This document shows positions 44,713 through 55,553 of a stretch of 64,000 nucleotides of DNA, one piece after another (position 1 is the first letter of the stretch; each line of letters starts with the position of its first letter). The DNA is from Streptomyces griseus (GTDB taxonomy: Bacteria > Actinomycetota > Actinomycetes > Streptomycetales > Streptomycetaceae). The notes under the pieces are model-generated. The model saw only the letters and a program-made list of their open reading frames with translations. It was not told the origin of the DNA and made no database searches. Location: assembly GCF_001715295.1 (NCBI RefSeq), contig NZ_MDKB01000001.1:394346-458345 (forward strand), written 5' to 3'. The translations under genes and the position numbers were made by a program.

Positions 44713-46242
44713 TCAGATGTCCCGGAAGATCTCGATCTGCGCCCCCACCGAGTTCAGCCGCTCCGCCAGCTCCTCGTAACCCCGGTTGATCACGTACACG
44801 TTGCGCAGGACGGACGTGCCCTCGGCCGCCATCATGGCCAGCAGTACCACCACCGCCGGACGCAGCGCGGGCGGGCACATCATCTCGGCGGCGCGCCAGC
44901 GGGTCGGGCCCTCGACCAGAACCCTGTGGGGGTCGAGGAGTTGGAGCCGGCCGCCGAGGCGGTTGAGGTCGGTGAGGTAGATGGCGCGGTTGTCGTAGAC
45001 CCAGTCGTGGATGAGGGTCTTGCCGTGCGCGGAGGCCGCGATGGCCGCGAAGAACGGCACGTTGTCGATGTTCAGCCCGGGGAAGGGCATGGGGTGGATC
45101 TTGTCGATGGGAGCCTCCAGTTTGGAGGGCCGTACGGTCAGGTCCACCAGGCGGGTGCGGCCGTTGTCGGCGGCGTACTCGGCCGTACGGTCGCAGTCGA
45201 GGCCCATCTCCTCCAGGACCGCCAGCTCGATCTCCAGGAACTCGATCGGGACCCGGCGGATCGTCAGCTCCGACTCCGTCACCACGGCGGCGGCCAGCAG
45301 GCTCATCGCCTCGACCGGGTCCTCGGAGGGGGAGTAGTCGACGTCCGCGTCGATCTCGGGCACACCGTGCACGGTGAGGGTCGTCGTTCCGACCCCGTCG
45401 ACGCGTACGCCGAGCGCCTCCAGGAAGAAGCACAGGTCCTGGACCATGTAGTTGGAGGACGCGTTGCGGATGACGGTCGTACCGTCGTGGCGGGCGGCGG
45501 CCAGCAGGGCGTTCTCGGTCACGGTGTCGCCGCGCTCGGTCAGGACGATGGGGCGGTCCGGCCTGATCGCCCCATCCACCTGGGCGTGGTACAGCCCGTC
45601 GGTCGCCGCGATGTCGAGCCCGAAGCGGCGCAGCGCGATCATGTGCGGCTCGATCGTCCGCGTACCGAGGTCGCAGCCGCCCGCGTACGGCAGGGTGAAG
45701 CGGTCCACGCGGTGCAGCAGCGGGCCGAGGAACATGATGATGGAACGGGTGCGGCGCGCGGCGTCCGCGTCGATCGCCTCCAGTTCCAGTTCGGCGGGCG
45801 GCAGGATCTCCAGGTCGACGCCGTCGTTGATCCAGCGGGTGCGGACACCGATGGAGTTGAGGACCTCCAGCAGGCGGAAGACCTCCTCGATGCGGGCCAC
45901 CCGGCGCAGCACGGTACGGCCCTTGTTGAGCAGGGATCCGCAGAGCAGGGCCACGCACGCGTTCTTGCTCGTCTTGACGTCGATGGAGCCGGAGAGCCGG
46001 CGACCGCCGACCACGCGCAGATGCATGGGACCGGCATAGCCGAGTGACACGATCTCGCTGTCGAGGGCTTCACCGATGCGGGCGATCATCTCAAGGCTGA
46101 TGTTCTGGTTGCCGCGCTCGATGCGGTTGACGGCGCTCTGGCTCGTGGCGAGCGCCTCGGCGAGCTGCGACTGTGTCCAGCCCCGATGCTGGCGGGCGTC
46201 ACGGATGAGCTTGCCGATTCGTACGAGGTAGTCGTCTTCCAT
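44713..46242 (-). CDS. murA2: XRE helix-turn-helix fused to MurA-type enolpyruvyl transferase
   Basis: The protein has 509 residues, ~80 longer than ordinary MurA. Residues 1-~68 are an XRE HTH (IGKLIRDARQHRGWTQSQLAEALATSQSAVNRIERGNQNIS). The rest is UDP-GlcNAc 1-carboxyvinyltransferase: LRVVGGRRLSGSIDVKTSKNACVALL, and the active-site loop LPYAGGCDLGTRTIEPH with the catalytic Cys (C190), so it may be active. MurA makes the first committed step of peptidoglycan synthesis and is the fosfomycin target. This fused form beside aconitase corresponds to SCO5998 in S. coelicolor as I remember it. A palindrome lies 13 bases upstream of the start. Whether it regulates, catalyses, or both is open. Confidence 0.92.
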   Translation of the reverse strand: MEDDYLVRIGKLIRDARQHRGWTQSQLAEALATSQSAVNRIERGNQNISLEMIARIGEALDSEIVSLGYAGPMHLRVVGGRRLSGSIDVKTSKNACVALLCGSLLNKGRTVLRRVARIEEVFRLLEVLNSIGVRTRWINDGVDLEILPPAELELEAIDADAARRTRSIIMFLGPLLHRVDRFTLPYAGGCDLGTRTIEPHMIALRRFGLDIAATDGLYHAQVDGAIRPDRPIVLTERGDTVTENALLAAARHDGTTVIRNASSNYMVQDLCFFLEALGVRVDGVGTTTLTVHGVPEIDADVDYSPSEDPVEAMSLLAAAVVTESELTIRRVPIEFLEIELAVLEEMGLDCDRTAEYAADNGRTRLVDLTVRPSKLEAPIDKIHPMPFPGLNIDNVPFFAAIAASAHGKTLIHDWVYDNRAIYLTDLNRLGGRLQLLDPHRVLVEGPTRWRAAEMMCPPALRPAVVVLLAMMAAEGTSVLRNVYVINRGYEELAERLNSVGAQIEIFRDI

Positions 46243-46254
46243 GAGTTGAACGCT

Positions 46255-46270
46255 ATCTCACATATGAGAT
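46255..46270. promoter_or_regulatory. Palindrome ATCTCA-CATA-TGAGAT before the XRE-MurA gene
   Basis: A 16-bp inverted repeat immediately upstream of the start codon. It has the same outer half sites and length as ATCTCGA-CA-TCGAGAT at 46874-46889 before aconitase. Likely autoregulation by the HTH domain (inference). Confidence 0.6.
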
Positions 46271-46397
46271 GAAGCGCGCTGCGGGGGTGCGGTGTTCGCG
46301 TCGGTGTCGCGTGTCCCGGCCGTGTGGGGCCCGCGTCTCGATGATGGATCCGTGTTGTGGCGCCCGGCGCGTCGGATGCCGCCGAACGGGTGAGCCG

Positions 46398-46598
46398 TCA
46401 GCTGCGACGGCGGCGCCGCGTCGTCCTGCGCCAGCCGAAGGGGCCGGGCAGGTCCATCGACGTGGTGCGCCGGCCGGTGCTGCTGGTGGTGCGCCTCGGC
46501 CCGTTCCGCCCGCCCGTGGTGACGGACCATGAGCGGCGGTTGATGTTCAGCCGGACGCCCGGAAGTATCCGGAAGCTCTTGCGGAAGGTGAGCGGCAT
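46398..46598 (-). CDS. DUF4236 small protein
   Basis: The protein has 66 residues. ATG 46598 follows AGAGGAGG, an excellent ribosome site. The sequence MPLTFRKSFRILPGVRLNIN, then RRSWSVTTGGRNGPRRTTSS and a basic Arg-rich tail, matches DUF4236, a short domain of unknown function. It lies 155 bases upstream of the XRE-MurA gene on the same strand and could be co-transcribed. The 5' leader carries a 7-base tandem repeat (46615-46656). Confidence 0.88.
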   Translation of the reverse strand: MPLTFRKSFRILPGVRLNINRRSWSVTTGGRNGPRRTTSSTGRRTTSMDLPGPFGWRRTTRRRRRS

Positions 46599-46614
46599 CG
46601 GTTCCTCCTCTGTC

Positions 46615-46656
46615 GCGGACTGCGGACTGCGGACTGCGGACTGCGGACTGCGGACC
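46615..46656. repeat. Six tandem GCGGACT heptamers
   Basis: Five perfect copies and one with a final C occupy 42 bases, ending 17 bases upstream of the DUF4236 start codon (minus strand). It is a simple repeat liable to copy-number change. The surrounding 46599-46870 holds no other gene. Confidence 0.95.
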
Positions 46657-46873
46657 GCGGGCCGCGTGCTGCAGTGGGGCGTGGTGCCCGTACGGCTACG
46701 GATATCCCGTACCCGTCCGCTCATGCCTGACAGTCGCAGGCCGTCCGCGCGCTCGGCCGTCCGGGCTCGGACGGCACCCACCGGTCGGCGGCCGCCGGGT
46801 GCCGTCGCCGCGTGGGGGCGGCGCGGAACACGGGCGCCCGGGCATGACCGCGGGGCGGCGATGTACTAGAGTT

Positions 46874-46889
46874 ATCTCGACATCGAGAT
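46874..46889. promoter_or_regulatory. Operator ATCTCGA-CA-TCGAGAT before aconitase
   Basis: A 16-bp palindrome (18 bp including flanking T and A) about 155 bases upstream of acnA. In S. coelicolor the aconitase gene is, as I recall, controlled by the MarR-family regulator TamR, which binds palindromes of this kind. TamR is not encoded in the window. Confidence 0.7.
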
Positions 46890-46919
46890 ATCTGCCGAGG
46901 CGCGCCGCAGCCGCCGCGC

Positions 46920-49761
<2,842 letters not shown>

Positions 49762-49780
49762 GCGATCTCCGGCAGCAGAG

Positions 49781-49819
49781 GAAGGGCCGCACCCCTGTAA
49801 TCAGGGGGTGCGGCCCTTC
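49781..49819 (+). terminator. Terminator after aconitase
   Basis: GAAGGGCCGCACCCCTG (49781-49797) pairs with CAGGGGGTGCGGCCCTTC (49802-49819), one bulge, loop TAAT. GCAGC/GCTGC extend the stem. Confidence 0.9.
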
Positions 49820-49842
49820 GCTGCAATAGGTTCGAAGGCCTC

Positions 49843-51072
49843 ATGAAGAACAACCTGACCTCGCCGGCGGCCAAGGCCGGGCACGAGTCCGTACGGCGGC
49901 ACAACCTGAGCCTCGTGCTGCGCACCGTGCGCGCGGAGGGCGAGGTCACCCGCGCGCGGGTGGCGAGCCTCGTCGGGCTCACCCGGGCCGCCGTCTCCTC
50001 CCTCGTCGAGGAACTCCTCGCACTCGGCTGCCTGAGCGAGTCCGGCAAGACGTCCAGCGGGTCGGCCGGACGCCCCGGAACCGTGCTCACCCCGGCCCGC
50101 ACCGGTCCGGCCGGGCTCGGAGTGGAGATCAACATCGACTACGTGTCGGTGTGCGCCGTGGACCTCACCGGAACCGACCGGGTCCGGGTGACCGAGCACA
50201 CCGACCACCGGGGCGTCCCGCCCGCCGAGGTCCTCGCCCACGCCGCCCGGCTGACCAACCGGGTCATCGCCTCAGCCCGGGAACAGGACCTGCGCGTGGT
50301 CGGCGTCGAACTGGCCCTGCCCGGCCTCGTCTCCGGCGGCGTCGTACGGCAGGCCCCGAACCTCGGCTGGAGCAGGGTCGCGGCCGAGGGCATCTTCGGA
50401 CAGGCACTCAGCACCCTGCGCCCGGCCGGGCGCGCGCTGGCCGTCGGCTCCGACAACGAGGCCAACCTCGCCGCCCTGGCCGAGCTGTGGTTCGGCGGGC
50501 TGGGCGGCGTACGCACCTTCCTCTACCTGACCGGTGAGATCGGGGTGGGCGGCGCGCTCGTGGTGAACGGCGAGATGCTGCGCGGCGCCCACGGGTTCGC
50601 GGGCGAGATCGGGCACGTCGTCGTCGACCCGCAGGGACCCCTCTGCCGGTGCGGGGCGCGCGGCTGCCTGGAGCAGTACGCGGGCCGGGCGGCGCTGCTC
50701 ACGGCCGCGGGCATCGACCCCGGCACGGGGGTGCGGGGGGTCGGCGAGCTGGAGCAGCGGGCGGCGAACGGCGAGGCGCGGGCCCTGGCGGCGCTGCGGG
50801 AGGCGGGGGACCGCCTGGGTGTGGTGCTGGCCGGAGCGGTGAACCTCTTCGATCCGGAGGCCGTCGTCCTGGGCGGGATCTACCGCAACCTCATGCCGTG
50901 GCTGGAGGGCCCGGCGGACGCCCAGCTCACCGTGCGGGTCGTCTCGGGCCGCTGGCACGAGAACGGCAGCAGGCTGCGCGCCTCCTCCCTCTCCGGCGAC
51001 GCGGCCCGCGGCGCGGCGGCCAGAGTGGTGCACGATGTCCTGGCGGACCCGGGGGCGTACGCGGTGCGGTGA
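49843..51072 (+). CDS. ROK-family transcriptional regulator
   Basis: The protein has 409 residues. The N-terminal winged HTH reads SVRRHNLSLVLRTVRAEGEVTRARVASLVGLTRAAVSSLVEELLALG. The ROK sugar-kinase-like part has AVGSDNEANLAALAE, YLTGEIGVGGALVVNGEMLRG, HGFAGEIGHVVVDP and the zinc motif CRCGARGCLEQ. ROK repressors of this build answer to xylose, glucose or N-acetylglucosamine. It lies between core genes and a xylose/xyloglucan region, near where S. coelicolor has Rok7B7 (SCO6008), so XylA and GH31 genes 7 kb away are candidate targets (inference). Confidence 0.92.
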   Translation: MKNNLTSPAAKAGHESVRRHNLSLVLRTVRAEGEVTRARVASLVGLTRAAVSSLVEELLALGCLSESGKTSSGSAGRPGTVLTPARTGPAGLGVEINIDYVSVCAVDLTGTDRVRVTEHTDHRGVPPAEVLAHAARLTNRVIASAREQDLRVVGVELALPGLVSGGVVRQAPNLGWSRVAAEGIFGQALSTLRPAGRALAVGSDNEANLAALAELWFGGLGGVRTFLYLTGEIGVGGALVVNGEMLRGAHGFAGEIGHVVVDPQGPLCRCGARGCLEQYAGRAALLTAAGIDPGTGVRGVGELEQRAANGEARALAALREAGDRLGVVLAGAVNLFDPEAVVLGGIYRNLMPWLEGPADAQLTVRVVSGRWHENGSRLRASSLSGDAARGAAARVVHDVLADPGAYAVR

Positions 51073-51120
51073 CGGCGTTCCCCCGCGCCACGGCCGTCAG
51101 CAGCCGCCCCCGGGGGCCGC

Positions 51121-52200
51121 TCAGCCCAGGTTGCGGCGGTCCTCCTCGGTCCACTTGGCGGTGTCGCGCGGTTCCACGTACGGCTCCTCGGTCTCGGGGT
51201 GGCCCCCGTCGATGGCCCGCTGGCGGGCCATCTCCGCGTCGAATTCGAGGCCGAGAAGGATCGCCAGATTGGTGATCCACAGCCACACCAGGAAGACGAT
51301 CACGCCGGCGAGAGCCCCGTAGGTCTTGTTGTACGAGGAGAAGTACGCCACGTACAGCGCGAAGCCGGCCGAGGCGGCCATCCAGAGCAGAAGGGCGAGG
51401 AGACTGCCGGGGGTCACCCACGTGAAGCCCCGGCCCCGGGCATTGGGCGCCGCCCAGTAGAGGAGCGCGATCATGGCGGTGACGAGAAGGACCAGAACCG
51501 GCCACTTCGCGATCGACCAGACCGTCATGGCCGCGTCACCGAGCTCGAGGGCGGAACCGGCCCGCCGGGCCAGCGGCCCGGTGAACACCACGATCAGGGC
51601 GCTGATGGCCGCCAGCACCATCAGGGTCACCGTCAGCCCCAGGCGCAGGGGCAGCACCTTCCACACGGGCCGCCCTTCGGGCATGTCGTAGACGGCGTTG
51701 GAGCAGCGGATGAACGCCGCGATGTACCCGGAGGCCGACCACACCGCCAGCAGCAGACCGACGACGGCCATCAGCGATCCCGTGCCCCCGTTGCCCTGCA
51801 ACTGCTGCACGGCGTCGGAGAGGATGTCCCGGGCCGGGCCGGGAGCGAGGTCCTGGAGGTTGTCCAGCACCTTCTGGGTGGCGGACTTCCCCGCGACACC
51901 GAGCAGCGACACCAGCACGAGCAGGGCCGGGAAGAGCGAGAGCACGCTGTAGTACGTCAGGGCCGCGGCCCGGTCGCCGAGCTCGTCGTCCGCGAACTCC
52001 CGCACGGTGCGTTTCAGTACGGCCCACCACGACCTCCTGGGCATGGCGGTCGGTCCGTCGGGTGCGTTGCGCTCCACCTCGGGGTCGGGCCCGACGCGGG
52101 CCGGCTCCCGGGGGGCGTCGTCCGCGCCGTCTCCGTAGTGGTCGGCGGCGTCCTGGCCGTCGCGGGTGGGGTGAGCCTGTGATTCCGGTGTTCGCGCCAT
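51121..52200 (-). CDS. YihY/UPF0761 membrane protein
   Basis: The protein has 359 residues from ATG 52200. A ~60-residue acidic, Pro-rich leader is followed by WAVLKRTVREFADDELGDRAAALTYYSVLSLFPALLVLVSLLG, the YihY signature, and six membrane helices (ALIVVFTGPLA, PVLVLLVTAMIALLYWAAPN, TPGSLLALLLWMAASAGFALYVAYF, AGVIVFLVWLWITNLAILLGLEFDAEM). Despite the old RNase BN name these are inner-membrane proteins of unknown function. It is convergent with the ROK gene and separated from it by a short GC-rich hairpin-forming stretch. Confidence 0.92.
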   Translation of the reverse strand: MARTPESQAHPTRDGQDAADHYGDGADDAPREPARVGPDPEVERNAPDGPTAMPRRSWWAVLKRTVREFADDELGDRAAALTYYSVLSLFPALLVLVSLLGVAGKSATQKVLDNLQDLAPGPARDILSDAVQQLQGNGGTGSLMAVVGLLLAVWSASGYIAAFIRCSNAVYDMPEGRPVWKVLPLRLGLTVTLMVLAAISALIVVFTGPLARRAGSALELGDAAMTVWSIAKWPVLVLLVTAMIALLYWAAPNARGRGFTWVTPGSLLALLLWMAASAGFALYVAYFSSYNKTYGALAGVIVFLVWLWITNLAILLGLEFDAEMARQRAIDGGHPETEEPYVEPRDTAKWTEEDRRNLG

Positions 52201-52319
52201 GGGAGTCCGGTAACCGCCACAGCAGCAGGGAAACCGGTTCGGCCGCGACGGATCCGCTCGGGGCTCCGCGCGGCACACCGGATCCGGGTGCGGACGGGGT
52301 CCGCACCCGGAAGCGGCGA

Positions 52320-53699
52320 TCAGGCCCGGTGGGCCGCGATCAGCTGCTGGTACCAGCGGTAGCTGTCCTTCGGGGTGCGCTCCAGCGTGTCGTAGTCGAC
52401 CCGGATGATCCCGAACCGCTTCGCGTAGCCCAGCGCCCACTCGAAGTTGTCCAGCAGCGACCACACGTAGTAGCCGCGTACGTCGACACCGGCGTCCATG
52501 GCCGCACGGAGCGCCGTCAGGTGGGTGCGCAGGTACTCCACCCGGTCCGCGTCGTGCACGGAACCGTCGGCCTCGACGCTGTCGTGCTCCGCCGAGCCGT
52601 TCTCCGTGATGTGCACCGGAGGCAGGGCGTCCCCGTAGGTCTGCTTGAGCGCGGTCAGCAGGTCGGTGAAGGACTCAGGGACGACCGGCCAGCCCATGGC
52701 GGTCTTGCGGACGCCCCGGTACTCGCCCTCCGTGTACCGGTTGTCCGTGGCGACGCGCAGCGCCGGGTCCGCCTCGCGGTGCGGGGCGGCGGCGACCACG
52801 ATCGGCCGGTAGTAGTTGATCCCCAGGAAGTCCAGCGGCTGGGAGATCAGCTCGAGGTCGCCCTCACGGCGGAAGTCCTGGCCGGTGATCAGCTCGCCCC
52901 ACGTCTCCTCCTCGGTGGCGGGGTAGCGGCCCGCGAGGATCGGCTCCGTCCACACCAGGTTGTGCTGCGTGTCGGCCCGTACGACGGCGGCGAGGTCGGC
53001 GTCCGAATCGCCGGCCGGGACGTTGCGGTCCAGGTTGAGGGTGATGCCCGCCTCCCGGACACCGGCCGCGCGCAGCGCGCTCATGGCGTGCCCGTGGCCG
53101 ACCAGCAGGTGGTGCGCCGCGGCGAGCGCGCCGCGCCCCTCCTGGGCGCCCGGCGCGTGCCGGCCCACGGAGTAGCCGAGGAAGGCGCTGCACCACGGCT
53201 CGTTGAGGGTGATCCAGCGCGGCACCCGGTCGCCCAGGTGCTCGGCGACGATCGCCGTGTACTCGCCGAAGCGCTCGGCCGTCTCCCGTACCCGCCAGCC
53301 GCCCTTGTCCTCCAGGGCTTGCGGGAGGTCCCAGTGGTAGAGGGTGGCGGCCGGCTCGATGCCCGCCTCCAGGAGGGAGTCGACGAGCCGGGAGTAGAAG
53401 TCCAGGCCCTTCGGGTTGACCGGCCCGCTGCCCGAGGCCTGGATCCGGGACCAGGCGATCGAGAAGCGGTACGACTCCACTCCCAGGTCGCGCAGCAGCG
53501 CCACGTCCTCGGGATAGCGGTGGTAGTGGTCGCAGGCCACGTCGCCGGTGTCACCGCCGTCCGTCCGGCCGGGGGTGTGACTGTAGGTGTCCCAGATGGA
53601 CGGGCCGCGGCCGTCCTCCTCCGCGGCGCCTTCGATCTGGTACGAGGCCGTGGCCGCGCCGAACACGAAACCGGGCGGGAAGACCGGGAAGTCGCTCAT
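52320..53699 (-). CDS. bglC: GH1 beta-glucosidase (BglC-like)
   Basis: The protein has 459 residues, of usual GH1 length and without a signal peptide. The acid/base Glu is in TLNEPW (E167) and the nucleophile in ITENG (E366); the N-terminal GH1 signature FVFGAATASYQIEGA and the aglycone region NYYRP are present. It splits cellobiose or other beta-glucosides in the cytoplasm. It is the last gene of a four-gene operon, eight bases after the second permease. This order (binding protein, two permeases, beta-glucosidase) equals cebE-cebF-cebG-bglC of streptomycetes; the symbol is given by that likeness. Confidence 0.93.
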   Translation of the reverse strand: MSDFPVFPPGFVFGAATASYQIEGAAEEDGRGPSIWDTYSHTPGRTDGGDTGDVACDHYHRYPEDVALLRDLGVESYRFSIAWSRIQASGSGPVNPKGLDFYSRLVDSLLEAGIEPAATLYHWDLPQALEDKGGWRVRETAERFGEYTAIVAEHLGDRVPRWITLNEPWCSAFLGYSVGRHAPGAQEGRGALAAAHHLLVGHGHAMSALRAAGVREAGITLNLDRNVPAGDSDADLAAVVRADTQHNLVWTEPILAGRYPATEEETWGELITGQDFRREGDLELISQPLDFLGINYYRPIVVAAAPHREADPALRVATDNRYTEGEYRGVRKTAMGWPVVPESFTDLLTALKQTYGDALPPVHITENGSAEHDSVEADGSVHDADRVEYLRTHLTALRAAMDAGVDVRGYYVWSLLDNFEWALGYAKRFGIIRVDYDTLERTPKDSYRWYQQLIAAHRA

Positions 53700-53707
53700 G
53701 GAAACCC

Positions 53708-54565
53708 TTACTTGACCGAGCCGCCGGTGATCCCGGCGGCGATGTACTTCTGGGACAGGACGAGCAGGACCGCCGCCGGCACCGCGGAGAGCACGGACGC
53801 GGCCATGACCGAGCCCCAGTCGCCGACGTGGGCCCCGATGTACTGGTAGATACCCAGCGTGATCGGCTTGACGTCGTCCGTGGTGTTCAGCGTCAGCGCG
53901 AACATGAAGTCGCTCCACGCGTACAGGAACGAGAACAGCCCTGCCGTGATGAGGGAGTTGCGGCTCATCGGCAGCACGACGCGGACGAACGTGCGCACGC
54001 GGCCCGCGCCGTCCACCTCGGCCGCCTCGATGACCTCCCGGGGGATCGACACCATGAAGGAGCGCATCAGCACGATGGCGAACGGGATGCCCAGCGAGGC
54101 GTCCGCCAGCATGAGCCCGAAGTAGGAGTTGACCAGGCCGAGATCGACGTACGCGCTGTACAGGGCGTTCGCGATCACGATGCCCGGCACCATCTGCGTG
54201 ATGAGCGTGCCGAACACGATGGTCCTGCTGCCGCGCAGCTTGAACTGCGCGAGCCCGTACGCGGCGGGCGCGGCGATCACCAGGCAGATGGCCACGGCGC
54301 CGAGCGCCACGGCCAGCGAGGTCAGCAGGTTGCCGCCCTGCTCGGTGAAGGCCGACGTGAAGCCGGAGAGGTCCACGCCCGTCGGGACGGCGCCCACGTC
54401 GACGAGGCTCGCGTCCGGCTGCAGGGCGGTGTTGACCATCCAGTAGAGCGGGAACAGCATGACGGCGAGGATGACAACGCCGAGGACGGTCGCCCCCCAG
54501 CGGCGCTTCGGCCGGTGGACGGCGGCGGGCGCCGGGGCGGCGGGGATCTGGGTGGTGGTCGCCAT
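53708..54565 (-). CDS. Sugar ABC transporter permease (CebG-like)
   Basis: The protein has 285 residues. ATG 54565 lies five bases after the previous stop. It has six membrane helices, the EAA loop REVIEAAEVDGAGRVRTFVRVVLPMSRN and a C-terminal IAAGITGGSVK typical of MalG-type permeases. No ATPase gene accompanies it, so the shared MsiK ATPase is expected to energise it. Confidence 0.94.
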   Translation of the reverse strand: MATTTQIPAAPAPAAVHRPKRRWGATVLGVVILAVMLFPLYWMVNTALQPDASLVDVGAVPTGVDLSGFTSAFTEQGGNLLTSLAVALGAVAICLVIAAPAAYGLAQFKLRGSRTIVFGTLITQMVPGIVIANALYSAYVDLGLVNSYFGLMLADASLGIPFAIVLMRSFMVSIPREVIEAAEVDGAGRVRTFVRVVLPMSRNSLITAGLFSFLYAWSDFMFALTLNTTDDVKPITLGIYQYIGAHVGDWGSVMAASVLSAVPAAVLLVLSQKYIAAGITGGSVK

Positions 54566-54570
54566 GCCGG

Positions 54571-55542
54571 TCACTTCCCCTCGTTGCGGTTGACCCGCAG
54601 GTAGAACACCGCGAAGACGGCGGAGATCAGGATCAGGATGTTGCCGACCACGGCACCGGCCCCGAAGTCCATCTGCACGAAGGAGTTCTGGTAGGTGAGC
54701 GTGCCGAGCGTCTGCGTGGAGTCGGCGGGACCGCCGTCGGTCAGCGCGAGGACCAGGTCGAGGATCTTGACCGTCGACATGAAACCGAGCACCAGCACCA
54801 CGGTGATGACGGGCTTGAGCATCGGCAGGGTGACCGAGCGGAACGTGCGCCAGGCCGAGGCGCCGTCGAGCGAGGCCGCCTCGCCCAGTTCCTTGGGGAC
54901 CTCCTGGAGGCCGCCGTAGAGGATCACCATGTTGAACGGGATGCCGATCCAGATGTTCACCAGGATCACCGAGATCAGCGCCATGCTCGTGCTCGTCAGC
55001 CACGGCGTGTCGCCGGGCAGTCCGAGGGTGCCGAGGAAGGAGTTGAGGACGCCGGTGTCCTGGTCGAAGATGCGCCGCCAGACGATGCCGGAGACGACCA
55101 TGGGGACCAGCCACGGCAGGAGGATCAGCGAGCGCAGGATCCCGTTCAGCGGGAAGCGGCGCGTGAAGAAGACGGCCAGGGCCAGGCCGATGCAGAACTG
55201 GCCGACGAGCGATCCGACGGTGAAGAGGATCGTCTGCCAGAGCGCCTTGCCGAAGAGCCCGTCGCCGAAGACGTTGCTCCAGTTGTCCGTGCCGTTGAAC
55301 GGCGCCTCGCCGGTGAAGAAGGTGGACGGCGAGTAGTCCTGGAAGCTCATCACGATGTTGCGGACGAGCGGGTAGCCGAAGAACAGCGCCATGAAGATCA
55401 CGGCGGGGGCGATGAACCCCCACTGGGCGAACTGCCTGCGGCGCCGGGCACGCAGGGGGCTCACGGGCTTCCCGGTCGCGGCCGCGCCGGTGGCCTGCGG
55501 GTCGGCCGGCGGCGCGGCGGCCGAGGCTGTGGTGGATGACAT
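54571..55542 (-). CDS. Sugar ABC transporter permease (CebF-like)
   Basis: The protein has 323 residues. After a short Ala/Pro leader and a basic RARRRRQF stretch comes the first helix GFIAPAVIFMALFFGYPLVRNIVMSF. The EAA loop is ELGEAASLDGASAWRTFRSVTLPMLKP. It is the MalF-type partner of the next permease, 11 bases after the binding-protein gene. Confidence 0.94.
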   Translation of the reverse strand: MSSTTASAAAPPADPQATGAAATGKPVSPLRARRRRQFAQWGFIAPAVIFMALFFGYPLVRNIVMSFQDYSPSTFFTGEAPFNGTDNWSNVFGDGLFGKALWQTILFTVGSLVGQFCIGLALAVFFTRRFPLNGILRSLILLPWLVPMVVSGIVWRRIFDQDTGVLNSFLGTLGLPGDTPWLTSTSMALISVILVNIWIGIPFNMVILYGGLQEVPKELGEAASLDGASAWRTFRSVTLPMLKPVITVVLVLGFMSTVKILDLVLALTDGGPADSTQTLGTLTYQNSFVQMDFGAGAVVGNILILISAVFAVFYLRVNRNEGK

Positions 55543-55553
55543 GGTTCGTTACC

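Noticed and set aside
44522..44779. 85-codon plus-strand frame before the MurA end
   Set aside because: Runs through the MurA terminator and antisense to its 3' end; no homology.
46615..46656. Regular repeats suggestive of a CRISPR array
   Set aside because: Units are contiguous 7-mers without spacers, and no cas genes are nearby.
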